NCBI GenBank assembly: GCA_963580455.1
Contig: OY756961.1
Span: 17,341,001-17,405,000, forward strand
Length of the DNA stretch: 64,000 nt
Source: Euonymus europaeus
Taxonomy: Eukaryota; Streptophyta; Magnoliopsida; Celastrales; Celastraceae
Direction of reading: 5' to 3'
Under the pieces are notes generated by a model. It did not search any database. It worked only from the letters and a program-made list of their open reading frames with translations, and was not told the origin of the DNA. Numbering within the stretch: position 1 is the first letter of the stretch; each line of letters begins with the position of its first letter. This document shows positions 35,267 through 46,396 of this stretch, one piece after another. A program made the translations under genes and the position numbers.

Positions 35267-35693
35267 CACATCCTAGGTATATAATCAGGATCACCAATCA
35301 TATTATCCGTGTCTTCATCACTGTGTCCACCAAGCTCATACACCTCATACCATGGAACAAAACGAGCAGCAGGCTCTAGAGACCTTGCGCTTCGTCCTGT
35401 TCGACGTATACCCATAATGGTATACTGGCGCTCCCTCTCAAGCAGTATCTCATCAGCGAGAGTGTTGAAGTTAATGAAACTCAACCGTGGTTTCAACGCC
35501 TGACGAACAAACTCCCATTCATCCGGTAGAGCATTGAGCACAATCTCAAGTTGTTGCTCAAGAAAGAACTCATGAACATCACGATGCCACAAATTGTGAA
35601 TCCAATAAAACATATAATCTATATGCTCAGCAATCGTATGCGATGCACTCTTCTTATATGCCAATAAATGAATGATTTGTGCTCGTGTAGCCA
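35267..35693 (-). CDS. Extra gag-like exon in the copia leader
   Basis: This leader region has an open frame on the minus strand with no well-placed ATG. It is bounded by an acceptor-like TTTGTGTATGTAG and a donor-like GTATGT, so it looks like an internal exon. The translation (HIDYMFYWIHNLWHRDV, EQQLEIVLNALPDEWEFVRQAL, then LADEILLERERQ) aligns by eye with the element's own gag (HLTVMSNMISEL, EQQVQAVIRSLPRNWEHMRVNL, VARHVELQEDR). It is therefore a diverged second UBN2-like gag segment, ending in an acidic stretch (GGHSDEDTDN). Splicing onto the main gag, with the acceptor-like TATATATAG just before the ATG at 34841, is possible but unproven. It may instead be a relic of a gag duplication. 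Confidence 0.55.
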
Positions 35694-35849
35694 CTACATA
35701 CACAAATAATCAATTCAAGAATAATTAACTTATTAATTAGTTAATTATTACATGCACAAAATTTTCCAGAAATCCAAAAAATTCCAGATAAATCATAAAT
35801 AATTAGAAAATTAAAAATTAATTCATCTGAAAAAATAATTTTTATTTTC

Positions 35850-36150
35850 TCAGGTGCCACGCGCCAAAACCATCCAGCCAATCAGAGCCCGCGGTGTAAC
35901 ACACGCGCGGTCAAGAAGCTGGTCAAACGCGCGCCAATCCATTTTTTTTTTTTTTTTTTTTTTTAATAATGGACCGCGGGTCTGACCCGACCCGCGGTCC
36001 CGTACCGGGTCAAACCCGTGGGTCAAAACCGACCCGGTCACATGGATAGGTCAAACCCGGGTCAAAGGACCCGGTTGACCAAGGGGAAGGCGAGTGAGCG
36101 CTCCGCCTGGAGCGTGATCATCACGCGCCGCCTTCCCGGGATGTTTTCCG
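35850..36150. other. GC-rich island with T-run in the copia leader
   Basis: CG-rich text, quite unlike the AT-rich surroundings, contains the inverted repeat GACCGCGGGTC..GACCCGCGGTC (about 35971-35999), several GACCCGG/CCGGGTC phrases and a T-run of about 24 (35941-35964). Strong RNA secondary structure is expected here, which would suit a packaging or dimerisation role, but that is inference. Confidence 0.7.
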
Positions 36151-36580
36151 GCAAAAAATATTCCGAACTTGACCAAAAAACTTCCAGATATGATTCATGA
36201 TACTTCAAATAATTTTTAAACCTCTTAATATTGTGGTTGAAGTATCCACAACTTGATCTGAGAGTGAAACCGTTCAAGAACACATAATTTCCAGAAAAAT
36301 AACCCAGAAATTCATCCAAGAACAATTTCGATCATGAATTTTCAAAAAATCATAACAATTCATACATTTGTCAGAAAAATGTGCAAAAATACTCGTTGGA
36401 AAGCTTGTTCAGAGAGCTTTCCAACCATACCATATACGCAACCAAAACATGAAATAACACTGCTCAAAATGCAGAAGAAAGTTTCGGTTTTTTTTATTGA
36501 AAATCATGGTATATTACGTATTCTCATCCGATTTAACCATACAAAAACACGCAATCAAGCATGAAACATACTATAAACCT

Positions 36581-36594
36581 GGCCTCCGATACCA
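36581..36594 (-). other. Primer binding site of the copia element
   Basis: One base inside the 5' LTR the minus strand reads TGGTATCGGAGGCC, which matches the 3' end of initiator tRNA-Met with one substitution and a small shift. Confidence 0.8.
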
Positions 36595-36595
36595 A

Positions 36596-36929
36596 TGTTG
36601 AATCGATAAGAAGAAGAATCACTTACTTGTTTCTTGATCGGTACGACAAATTTGACAGGATCGTGGTAAGTTTCAATGCTTCAAAACGTAACTCCGATTA
36701 CTAGAACCGAGATAGATTCCACAGTACGAACCCCCTTGATTTCTTGTTTCAGGAACTGGAGAAGTAGATTTTTGGGAGAGCGCAGTCCCTCTGTTTCTCC
36801 TTGCCAATATACGTTTAACGTATATTGGCAGTTGAGAGCAGTTGTCTCCAAGACAACTGCCTCAACTCTCTTAAATAAATGGGCTGGGCTAAGTCTAGCC
36901 CACATGGGCGACCCAGCCCAAGTCCATCA
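36596..36929 (-). repeat. 5' LTR of the copia element (334 bp)
   Basis: It aligns with 29337-29670 without gaps and with 4 mismatches by my count. The right target duplication AAACA follows at 36930-36934. Confidence 0.93.
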
Positions 36930-36934
36930 AAACA

Positions 36935-37228
36935 AAATAACACTCAATCTGAATGAGAAGAGGAAAAACGAATGAGAGATTTATGGTTCTAAGAAGTGAG
37001 ATCTCCAATTAATACAACAAATTAGTCGTACCTGCAAGAGATTGAGGGGAGAGTTCAAGAGTTGGAATCGAATTCTCCTTCGCTTTTGGAAACAACCAAA
37101 AGCTTATACCAAAGAGACGAAACTCAATGGCGCAGTGGTGTTGGAAAGCCAGTGTGAGTGGAAAGGGATCAAAGGATGTTCTAGGGCTCCAAATGGGTTG
37201 ATTTCCAAAATTCAAAACAAAAACTAAA
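36935..37228. other. Flank of the copia insertion, possibly a transduplicated gene 5' end
   Basis: On the minus strand this reads like a leader exon followed by a donor (CTCTTGCAGGTACGAC). It adjoins CACTA subterminal repeats and so may be cargo of that element. No product is recognisable. Confidence 0.35.
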
Positions 37229-37706
37229 CAGATTTACCGATAGATTAATTTCCATCGGCAATCTTTAATTTACCGATGGAATCTACAGTCAATGATGTTT
37301 TTCCAAAATTTAAAACTAAAAAAGTATTTATATTTATCGACGGATTCAATTCCGTCGGTAATATTTAATTTACCAATAGAATATACCGTCAGTTTTCTAT
37401 ACAAAATTAAAAACTAAAGAATATATATTTCTTTACCGATGGATTAAATTACTTCAGTAATATACAAGTTACCGATGGAATATTCCGTCCGTAATATGCA
37501 AGTTACATAAAGAATATTCTGTCGGTAAATCGTCGCCAAAGTTGGTGCCAAATACTACCGACGAAAATAATCTGTATATGAATATTTGATTAGTCTTTCG
37601 TCGGCAAAACAAATTACTGAAGTCTGCCGAGAATTCGTCCGTATGTACCGACGAAATGATTCCGTCATTAATATTATGTCGATAATCCGTGATTTTTCTT
37701 ATAGTG
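37229..37706. mobile_element. Right end of a second CACTA transposon
   Basis: ACCGATGGAAT, CCGTCGGTAA and ACCGACGAAA repeats fill 37229-37680, and the segment ends CCGTGATTTTTCTTATAGTG (37687-37706). On the minus strand this is a CACTATAAG terminus. The following TTA (37707-37709) would be the 3-bp target duplication. Its terminus and repeats differ from those at 11370-11915, so it is another subfamily. I could not find the left end in the window; the copia element may lie inside it. Confidence 0.8.
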
Positions 37707-37709
37707 TTA

Positions 37710-38211
37710 AGAGTTAGTTTACGTCTTTTAATATTCCTGTGCATTTCTTGAGCAAGCAAGCGGATATGAAATTCTGAAGATTTGTATATTCTAAGAAAAT
37801 ACTCCCCTTTCAATGTTCGTGTAGTAAGCCTAAAAAAATATTTTGTTCTATCCAAATGTTAGTTATTTAAGTGCAAAGACATAAAATAACTTTTACGTGC
37901 TGCCCTCATAGAACACAAGTCATCCCCACAGAATGCCCATGCTTACAAAGGACATTCCTTTGATTGAAGTCTTCTCAACACAGCCAACCAAAGAGGAAAT
38001 GCATGGCGGGGAACTACTTTCTTGTGCAATATATCTTGAACAACAAAGTCCATTATTTTTCATAAACATGAAACATCTTATTAATAACCCTTACTTCCTA
38101 TGGACGTTAAACAGCTCTGCCGCAACGATGCCACAAATGAGGTCAACTCCAGTCAGCTCCTCTCTTAGCTGATTTATTGGGTACTATTATATTTTCTATT
38201 GATTTCATTAT
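37710..38211. other. Unassigned sequence between CACTA end and Tat1 LTR
   Basis: No domain, terminus or repeat is recognisable. The 79-codon ORF at 37933-38172 has no family resemblance that I can see. Confidence 0.5.
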
Positions 38212-38929
38212 TGTCGCAACCAGAGTTACCAAATGACAGGCGCTTTGAAAGTAGAGAAAAATGAAAGTGAAGCCGCCACCAATTGATTATAGTGCAATTG
38301 AACACTGAAATGTTAGGTCTACAAACCAAAGAAAAAGGGTAAGTGAGTCTATTGAGTGTGGGGAGGGGTTCTATTTATAGCATTTTTCTCTTACTATTTT
38401 TAGTAAGGGCTTTTAAGTATTTTGGCGTTGAAAAGACAATCTAATAGTGAAAAGACATGTCTATGTCGAAGTGACAGCTCCTTTATAACATATAAACTAG
38501 GAAAGACGGTTTTGGACAAGAGGTGATACTAGAGCATTAAATGAAAGATAAAACTTAAGAAAAGATACCTACGGTCTGACAGATGTGTCGGACGGTTTAC
38601 CTTGGGATGGTGAACGTCCCTCCAAGGCACAGTAAAGAGGCGTGCTTTAGTGTCAGCGACCTAATAAGTGGGCAAGCTCTATGATTGTCTTACCTTTCAG
38701 TTCCAGTCTCTGGAGAACTCTGCATCGGTTAGCTCATGTTCTCATAGCTCTGGCGAGCTCCTGTTCTCATGGCTTTGGCGAACACTAGTTCAGCAACAAG
38801 AGTCCGAGCTGAAGCTGGGTTTCTATGTATTTGGATATGGTCAAGGTTGACTGGACCTTGGACTGGTCAAATGCTGACTAGATACAAACTTGTCAGAAAA
38901 TTGGGCCAAGTTCAATTTTGGTCATTACA
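38212..38929 (-). repeat. 3' LTR of Tat1 (718 bp)
   Basis: On the plus strand it runs TGTCGCAACCAG to TTGGTCATTACA, with TG..CA ends, and the polypurine tract adjoins on the correct side. The left neighbour ATTAT (38207-38211) should be the target duplication; its partner is outside the window. Confidence 0.75.
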
Positions 38930-38947
38930 TTTTGTCCCCCACTCCTT
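38930..38947 (-). other. Polypurine tract of Tat1
   Basis: The minus strand reads AAGGAGTGGGGGACAAAA directly before the LTR start TGTAATGACC. Confidence 0.8.
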
Positions 38948-39034
38948 GAAGTAAGTTCTCTTAGTTTGAGGAGTAGAGTTTCAGTATCATGCTCATAGGT
39001 ACAGTTAACAGAGATGGTGAGTTGTCAATGTAGG

Positions 39035-39232
39035 CGAGCTACCAAGAGGCGAGCTAACCGCGTGAAGCCACCCAGTGGCAAACAGAAGACTAAAGTTGCC
39101 TAGTGGCGAGCAGAAGACTGAAGCTGCCTAGTGGTGAGCTAATTGCAATGTCTTGCCCAGTGGTGAGCTATGTTTGAGATCTGCTGCCTAGAGGTGAGCT
39201 AGATGCGAATTGCTGCCAAGAGGCGACTTTGG
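39035..39232. repeat. Imperfect short tandem repeats in Tat1 spacer
   Basis: Variants of GCCTAGTGGYGAGC occur seven or eight times at 25-40 bp intervals between the LTR and the antisense gene. Being upstream of that gene, they could contribute to its promoter, but nothing proves it. Confidence 0.75.
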
Positions 39233-39682
39233 TGATTACTATTTGTAGGTTAAGCCAGAATTCATAGTCTTGAAGTTCACTTAAAAGATATCACCGTTGT
39301 CCCTGATTATGTTCTGAAAGACATTAATGGGTCTTTAAGTGTGATTAAATCTTTAACAACTCTAAATATCATTAAAACGCGTATATTTATGTTCCCAAAG
39401 TCAACTGCAGCCGTCATATCTGGGATGATGTGTTGCAGTGGACTTATCCTATAGTCGTAATCCTACTTCGAATATTGTGAAACGACGCCTCGTGGAGTGA
39501 AGAGTAATAATGGTATTGATAGCATGCGCACGATCACACGTGCTTACCCAAACATAAATAGGGGACACTTGGTCTCCTATTTTCACTTTGCTTTGTGAAC
39601 TTCAAATTTTGAAGGTACGAGACTTTTCTCTAGAAACCTCTCTTCTTTCTCTTTCCTCAAAACCAGTTTCACGGATCCGACG

Positions 39683-41966
39683 ATGTCTTCCATCGGTGAT
39701 TCTAGAGGAGAAACTCTCGGTAACTCCCCGATTGAGGAGGAGGTACGTTCCGAAAGTCCAGTGGAGCTCAGCCCGTTTTCGGCGACACGAAACCGATCCA
39801 GCAAGTACCTAGATAGTGAGAAGACCTGGCTGAGGAGGGTATGCAAGATCCCCGTATCGGTGGAAATCAAGATTCCAGCGACAGGGGAAAGGATTGACAC
39901 AGTTATCCCAGATCATACAATGATGTACAGAATCATGTTTAAAATCGATTTCAGATTACCCGTTTCTAGACTTCTCGCCCAAATACTCCGGCATTTTTGT
40001 TATTTCCCCGAGCCAATTGCTTCCAAATGCCCTATGGATCATCATAGGGATTCACAGCATGGTGGAAAACCTTGACCTGGGCTTTGGTGTGAAGGAATTC
40101 TGTAGTATCTACCAGGTCAAGAAGCATAAGGATGAAACTGGGAGATACTACCTGTCAAAGAGGGCTGGAGTTCCAGCACTGGTGATGTACCATACCTCCA
40201 ATGATCATGGGGAGTACTGGAAGGAGTTCTTCTTTGTGAGAGGACCCCTAGTTCTTGGAAAAGAGGAAGAAATCCCCCTAGAATGGCAATTAGGCAGAAG
40301 TAAGTATAACTCTAGCGCTCCTTACTATTTTTTTGACATTAAATTTGATTATTTTCTCTGCAGCTGAAGACCAGAAGCTGAAAAAGAAAAAATCAAGACG
40401 AGGTGAAGTTATAGCATTTGCTTCAGAGCGTTGAGTAGCTGTATTCTCTAAGAGGACCAAACATTTCGCGGGCTCGTCAGACATTTTCTCTGCCCCTTAC
40501 CTAAGAGCTACTGCTTTATGGGCATATTCGGGTAAGCTATTGCAATTAATTATCTATTTACCATATAATTGTCAATATCGCCAACTTACAATCCCTTACT
40601 GCAGATCCAGACAATATGCCGCCAAAAAATTTACTCAACAGAAGAACTTATAGAAATAAAGAGGGTAGAACGCACCAACAAGAAGAGGTTACTTGGAAGC
40701 TCTTCTTCGACTTCTGATTCCACACCAACAGCTCCTTTAGTGGCTGGTCCTCCAGAAGTTCGTACAACCCGTCATTCCATTAGATGACGAAGAAAATGAA
40801 ATAAGGGGAACTGGTCCCCTACCTTTGAAGGGAATAGAGGGCGTAGAAGAGAGCCCTACCCCCATGGAGCACGCCAAAGTAGGGGGAAAAGGTAAAGAGG
40901 AGAAAGGTAAGGCAACAATTATGGTGGTGGAAAGGCAAAGAGAACGCCCATTGGTGCTAATGATGAACCCAGTGCCTCAAAAAAAGTGAGGTTGAGGAAG
41001 CCTCTAAAGATTCCTGCCGCCACTGCTCTTGAAAAGGCATTATCTACCTCTGCCTTTGCGCCTGCCACTCTACCCTAGGTAAACTTAAACTTCCTTGGCT
41101 ATACGATGTTCCTCGGGTGTAAACTACTGCCTACAGAGCTGAAAAAGTTTGTAATGCCTAAAGATCGGTATGCTATGGGAAAGATGACAGATTTGGCCGT
41201 GATGGATCTTTCCCTGATGGAAATGACCAAGGTAGGTTTTTTATCTAGCTCTCTTGCCTTGAATTCTTTTATGTCTTGTTACTTGACAGTAATCAAATAT
41301 GTGAAGGCGCTGACCAGCCTTCTGCACGCCAGGAGTAATATGGCAATGGCGTGTGATCAAGAGGGCCGCCTGAAGCATAGACACCCGGAGCTGGAGAAGG
41401 CGACCTCTAGAATTCAAGAATTTGAAAAGATAAACAGTGAGCTGAACCTTCAGGTCGCCAAGGCTTCAGAGCTCCACAAAGTTGCAGTTGCAGAGCGTGA
41501 TGCTGCTCGAGTTGAGGCTGCCAGCTTGAAAGATTCAATGTTGAGGCTCAAAGAGGCTTGTGAAAAAGAGAACCTAGCCCTGCTTGATGAGGTGGAAAAA
41601 TTCAAGATCCTAGAGACGGAGTATGCACAAAAATTTGCTTAGTGTCATGAGAGCATGTGCTCGCAACTCGCCCACATCACAACATTACAGGAAAACATGC
41701 AAGAGGGCAAGACTCGGATGATGGGTGAGATAAAGCCTCTTAGGGCCCTACTTCTTGAAGAAAGAAAAATTAAAGAAACAAAGAGAGAAGAGAGCAAGAA
41801 AGAGAAAGAAGCCCTATCTCACGAAGTGGCACTAATAGGTGGCATGGCGACGACAAAATTGAAGATTCAGCTCCTCCAAGATTTCAAAAAGGGGAAATTG
41901 AACTTCTTGGATGTAGAGAAAAAGATAGCCAAGTGCAGAGAAGCCTTGGGAGAAGATGAAGACTAG
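39683..41966 (+). pseudogene. Antisense accessory gene of Tat1 (plant gypsy/Transposase_28-like), multi-exon, broken
   Basis: The ATG at 39683 starts a gene opposite in direction to the element. Exon 1 (to 40299) reads FRLPVSRLLAQILRHF and, after a one-base frameshift near 39993, LPNALWIIIGIHSMVENLDL and AGVPALVMYHTSNDHGEYWK, the pattern of the plant gypsy-type transposon domain found in Tat antisense ORFs. Introns with GTAAG/GTAGG donors and CAG acceptors are visible at 40300-40363, 40532-40604 and 41232-41289. The later exons encode a Lys/Ser-rich linker and a long coiled coil (41340-41940, for example LEKATSRIQEFEKINSEL). Further damage is a TGA near 40432, a frameshift in 40785-41100 and a TAG at 41640. 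The function of such proteins in retrotransposition is unknown. Confidence 0.78.
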
Positions 41967-42385
41967 CCGTTCTTTTTTTCTTTTTTTTAAATTTAGTTTA
42001 AGACTTTTCTTTAGCTGTTTTTCCTTGTTTTAAGTTTTATGTTTTATGTCATTTTATTAATGTGATGAGTTTTTTATTATCCTGTTTTTTAAGAACATTT
42101 AATATTTATGACAAGTTTCGAGGAAGAACATATCTGATGAGCCCTTGGTAGATAGCTCATATAAAAATGTACCCCTTGTCCTGTACTTCAGACCTCTATG
42201 GCAGGGTTTCTTCTACTCACTTGCTAACCCATGAAGCAAAAAAGAACAACTTCATCCTATAGTCATGGACAAAAAGTGGTCAGACGGGTTGACGAGGAGT
42301 TCCCCAACCCTCCGACATTCAACATTAGCTATACGAAAACAAAGCTCTCAAGTGTTACAAAAAGCAATATCTAAAATAGAAAGGC
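41967..42385. other. Spacer between antisense gene and integrase of Tat1
   Basis: AT-rich 3' ends of two convergent genes meet here; no motif beyond A/T runs is visible. Confidence 0.6.
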
Positions 42386-43666
42386 TTAAAAGTGATATAG
42401 CTTTAAATGTACAGCATTCCAGCTATTGGCGATCTCCTTGCCATCAGTTTTCTGCAACCTATAGGCGCCTTGCCCGACCGACTTGGCGATGAGATAAGGT
42501 CCTTCCCAATTAGGCCCCAGCTTGCTGGCGTTGAGCTCCTTTGTGTTTTGGAAGACTTTCCTTAGAACCCAGTCTCCTTCCTTGAAGGTCCTAGTTCTTA
42601 CATGTTTGTTGAAATGCTCAGCAGCTTTCTTCTGATAAAGAGTCATTCTAATCAAAGTTGCCTCTCGCAACTCATCGATAGTATCCAAACTGTCACTAAG
42701 CTGAACCCCATTCGATTCCTCAGTTGCCCATTGGTAACGAGTTGAAGGTAACCCAACCTCAACTGGAAGAACTGCCTCTGAACCATAAACAAGTGAGTTG
42801 GGGGTATTTCTAGTCGATGACCTCACCGTAGTTCTGTAGGACCACAGCCCGCCTTGTAGCTCATCTGCCCATGCTCCCTTGGATTTCTCCAGACGCCTCT
42901 TCATAGTATTCAAAAGGGTTTTATTGGATGCTTCAGCTTGACCATTAGACTGTCGATATCTCGGAGTAGAAAAACTAAGCTTTATCTTCCAGGTTCTGCA
43001 GAAACTCTAAAAATCATGACTAATAAACTGTGACCCATTGTCTGTTACTATCTCCTTGGGCACCCCAAAGCGACAAATGATGTTTCTCCACACAAATTTT
43101 TGAACTCGAGCTCTAGGTAACTTGGCAAAAGCATCTGTCTCTATCCACTTCGTGAAGCAGTCTGTCAGGATGAGGAATTGAGTCCTTTGCCCAGACGCAG
43201 TGGGTAAGGGCCCCACGATATCCATCCCCCACTTCATGAATGGCCAAGGTGATTGGACAGCGGTAAGCCTTTCTGGAGGAAGGTGAGAAATTTGAGCATA
43301 TCGCTGGCACTTATCGCACTTCTTCACATACTCCAGTGCATCTGCTCTCAAAGTAGGCCAGTAATCGCACGTCGTCAAACATCTATGAGCTAGAATTCTT
43401 CCCCCAGAGTGATTTCCACATTCTCCCTCATGAAGCTTTGCTAATACATACTCAAGCTTTTCCTTCTCAATACACCTCAGCAAAAGACCAGAGAAAGAAC
43501 GCTTATACAGCTCGCCGTTTACTAGCGTGAATCTTGCAGTCTTAGCCACTAATCTTCTCACTGCATTACTCTCCAAAGGGAGAACGCCATTAGTGAGATA
43601 CAAAAGGAAGTCAACTCGCCAATCCTCCTGCCTATCATGCTCTATAGGCAAGCTAACTGGTAACAC
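42386..43666 (-). pseudogene. Tat1 integrase with one nonsense codon
   Basis: From residue 1 (MLPVSLPIEHDRQ, plus coordinate 43666) the minus-strand frame contains the zinc finger (LHEGECGNHSGG, then KKCDKCQRY) and the core with D149 (WGMDIVGP), D209 (VTDNGSQF) and the Glu in GQAEASNKTLL. A C-terminal domain follows (FKEGDWVLRKV, then LGPNWEGPYLI, then WNAVHLKLYHF) ending at 42386. A TAG at 43007-43009 cuts the frame just before the catalytic Glu; the frame is unchanged on both sides. The sequence style (GPNWEGPY, WNAVHLK) is that of Tat integrases. No start codon is implied, because this was part of a polyprotein. Confidence 0.92.
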
Positions 43667-43719
43667 TTCAAAGCTCCGCTATTTGCCAATGGCTGGCCAC
43701 TACAAATGAATCAAAGGTA

Positions 43720-43917
43720 TCATATGCAGCTCGTCAGTTGAATTGATGACCCAAGAGCTGCAAGGGCATCAGCATGAGAGTTTTTTGCCCGTGGAACCTG
43801 TGACAAAGAAAACTCTTTAAAAGAATCTTTTAACTCCTTGACCACCTCCAAATAAGACACCATCTTAGGCTCTTTAGCTTGATAATTCCCTTGAAGCTGA
43901 TTCACATTCATTCGGCT
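43720..43917 (-). pseudogene. Tat1 RNase H fragment
   Basis: MNVNQLQGNYQAKEPKMVSYLEVVKELKD and PRAKNSHADALAALGSS match the C-terminal part of the RNase H domain of Tat elements, including the Asp of the ADAL motif. The first part of the domain is missing because the Tat2 LTR starts at 43918. Confidence 0.88.
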
Positions 43918-44230
43918 TGAGTGTTAATATTACCGGCCCAGTGCTCCGGCCCGGCATGAGCAAAAGCCTCTCTTTCCCGGACCATAACAACTTCTAAGAG
44001 TTATTTACTGTAGCATGGATTCTTTGATGCATGGTCCTAGCCCGGTTTCCCGTGCGAGGTGGAGATGATCATTCCGTGGCTGACATAAGACACTGATGTT
44101 CTAACTTGTGTCCAATCCTTAGTGGGATACTAAAATTATAGGAGTCCAACTCCAAATAGGAAAAGGAGTCCTAAAAGGATTAAGCTCCCGAATAACACGC
44201 TCAACCAATAGATCAAAGAGTTTTACTATC
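43918..44230 (+). repeat. Left part of the Tat2 5' LTR
   Basis: TGAGTGTTAATATTACC starts exactly where the Tat1 RNase H frame is interrupted. The text ends CTATC (44226-44230), which is the target duplication of the Ogre-like element, and continues at 63118. The complete LTR would be about 430 bp. CGGCT (43913-43917) is the predicted target duplication of Tat2. Confidence 0.8.
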
Positions 44231-44936
44231 TGTAGTAACCAGGTTTTGTCCGGATTTATTTCAAAGAAATTATTAAAAATAAGAATGAAAGAGAGAGTAG
44301 AATAAAATAATGGGTCTTTGTGAGTAGAGAAAATAAGAGGAGGGAAAAACTTTTTTGGTAGGAGTACCAATAATAATTTTGGTGATGATATTGTATACTA
44401 GAAATGTTTGAATCTAAATATAAATAAAAATTCAGGTCCAAATTAGGGATTTCAAAGTATGTTGTAATCCGATATATGTGAAAAATTGAGTGGAAAAGTG
44501 ATGCTTTTATATATGATATATATAATTCATATATAATATATGTATAAATATATATAATGTGAAAGAGAGTCATGTCAAAATCACATATAATATATATTTA
44601 TGATTACATGATACAATTTTTTGAATTATGGAATTCAGGGATCAAAGTTAACTACAGGAAATATCATAAGTTGGTGTTTGTAGGATTAAATTTAATTACA
44701 TGCCATAAGTTGGTATTTTTAAGACTATGTGCTCTTACCATAAGTTGGTATTTTTAAGACTATGTGCTCTTACCATAAGTTGACATTTTCTTTCAAAAAT
44801 AATTCATGTTAGGCATATAATACTGATTTTCTATTATTGGACACTCCTGATTTTATTGAGAAGTCACGGGTCATACAAAATTAAAGGACTTGTGACTTCA
44901 TATTTTTCTATAAAAGGCAGGCGGCCAAAGAAGGAA

Positions 44937-45150
44937 AAAGAGAGAGGGGAAAGGAGGGAAAGAAAGAGAAAGAAAAGGAGAGAAAAGAAAGAAAAAGAAG
45001 GAAAGAGAGAGAGAGCGACGTGAAAGAAAGGAGAAAGAAAAAAACAGAAAACAAAGAGATAGCCGAAAGAGAGAAAAGAAAGGAAAGAAAGAGAAAGGAA
45101 AGAAAGAATAGAAGAAGGAGAAAAAGAAACGAAAGGGAGAAAAATATAGA
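44937..45150 (+). repeat. GA-rich low-complexity tract in the Ogre LTR
   Basis: GAAAGA-type repeats run for about 200 bp, with a homologous tract at 61035-61180 in the other LTR. It is followed by CTTTATTGTTTAAGTTC units repeated at 45245 and 45395. ORFs in it are artefacts of composition. Confidence 0.9.
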
Positions 45151-45639
45151 ATTCAGTCTACAGGTATATACATCATTCGTAGATATGTAGATATTTATTA
45201 ATACTTACATTTTTTTATAATATTTTATATGATTGATTCTCTGACCTTTATTGTTTAAGTTCTTTTATGTTCTTATTTTACTTTTTTATTCTTTTAATCT
45301 TCGACGGCGCCACAATTGGTTGGCTCTACCACCTGTGGTAATCAAGCCAAGAAGTTTTAAAGCTTTAATAATATCTTATATGGTCGGTTTTACCGCTTTT
45401 ATTGTTTAAGTTCTTTTATGTTCTTATTATTCTTATTATTCTTTTTATTCTTTAATTTTCGACGGCGCCACAAATGGTCGGCTCTACCGCCTATGGTTAT
45501 GAAGCTCGGAAGTTCTAATGCTTAATATTGTCATTGCTTTGTCATTATTAGATTTGTTTTTGTTTTTTTTTTTATTATTATTTTGTTTTATTTAACTTTA
45601 CGTTTATGGTTCTTTCTTACAAAGCAACTTCAGGATAAT

Positions 45640-45641
45640 TG

Positions 45642-45677
<36 letters not shown>

Positions 45678-45904
45678 ATATAGCTGTGATGTTACAAATA
45701 TATTATATTATTATATATTTGTATGATGTTACATTATATATGTGTGTGTGGGTATATGTCGTGTGTGTGTATATATTATATATATATATATAGATTATAT
45801 TATTATATGTGTATGATGTTACATGTGTATATATATTATATATACATATATTTATATATATATTATATGTGTGGGTGATGTTGTGTCGGAGGTTGTGTGT
45901 GTTA

Positions 45905-45948
<44 letters not shown>

Positions 45949-46396
45949 CATGTATCATATATATAGGTGATATGGTGTTATGTATGCATGGGTAAGTTTT
46001 GATAAATGGATAATGAACTTTCAGTGAATCAAATCCAAAAGCTATCATAAGTTGGTAGGCTTAGAAATACTTAAGTATCATAAATTAATATTTTTGGAAA
46101 TAATTTATTACCATAAGTTGGTATTTTTGAAATTAAATCCAATAGATACTAAAAACTTGTCTCGAGTTAATGCACGTATTACATATGATTAAATGATTCC
46201 AATTATTTTTCTTTAATCTAAAAGTCAACGATTACATTTTCATAAATTTTGGACAGTATTGTATTTATTTTGACAGATTAAATTATAATCTCATTTATTT
46301 GTTTGTTGAATTTGTTATTATGCTGTTCTAATGCATTGAAAATTTGTTTCGGACCGAATAATGTGAAATTTAGTTGTGATGATATTGTTATATTTT

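Larger units (their letters stand above)
29337..36929 (-). mobile_element. Ty1/copia LTR retrotransposon, nearly intact (7593 bp)
   Basis: The element is bounded by 334-bp LTRs (29337-29670, 36596-36929) and a perfect 5-bp target duplication AAACA (29332-29336, 36930-36934). It has an initiator-tRNA-Met-type primer site, a polypurine tract and a single gag-pol frame in copia order (gag, protease, integrase, RT, RNase H). I count 4 mismatches between the 334-bp LTRs, so the insertion is young compared with the rest of the window. The leader of about 1.75 kb contains an extra gag-like exon (35267-35693) and a GC-rich island. Confidence 0.95.
38212..43917 (-). mobile_element. Tat-lineage gypsy element Tat1, 3' part, split by Tat2
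   Basis: On the minus strand the order is RNase H (43917-43720), integrase (43666-42386), a spacer, an antisense accessory gene (39683-41966 on the plus strand), a polypurine tract and the 3' LTR (38212-38929). This order, with an antisense gene between integrase and 3' LTR, is characteristic of Tat elements. RNase H is cut at 43917, where the LTR of Tat2 begins. The missing RT, protease, gag and 5' LTR should lie beyond Tat2, to the right of this window. Confidence 0.85.

Noticed and set aside
45703..45951. Minus-strand ORF of Tyr-Ile repeats
   Set aside because: Translation of a TA/TG microsatellite in the Ogre LTR; no coding value. The same holds for 46278-46472.
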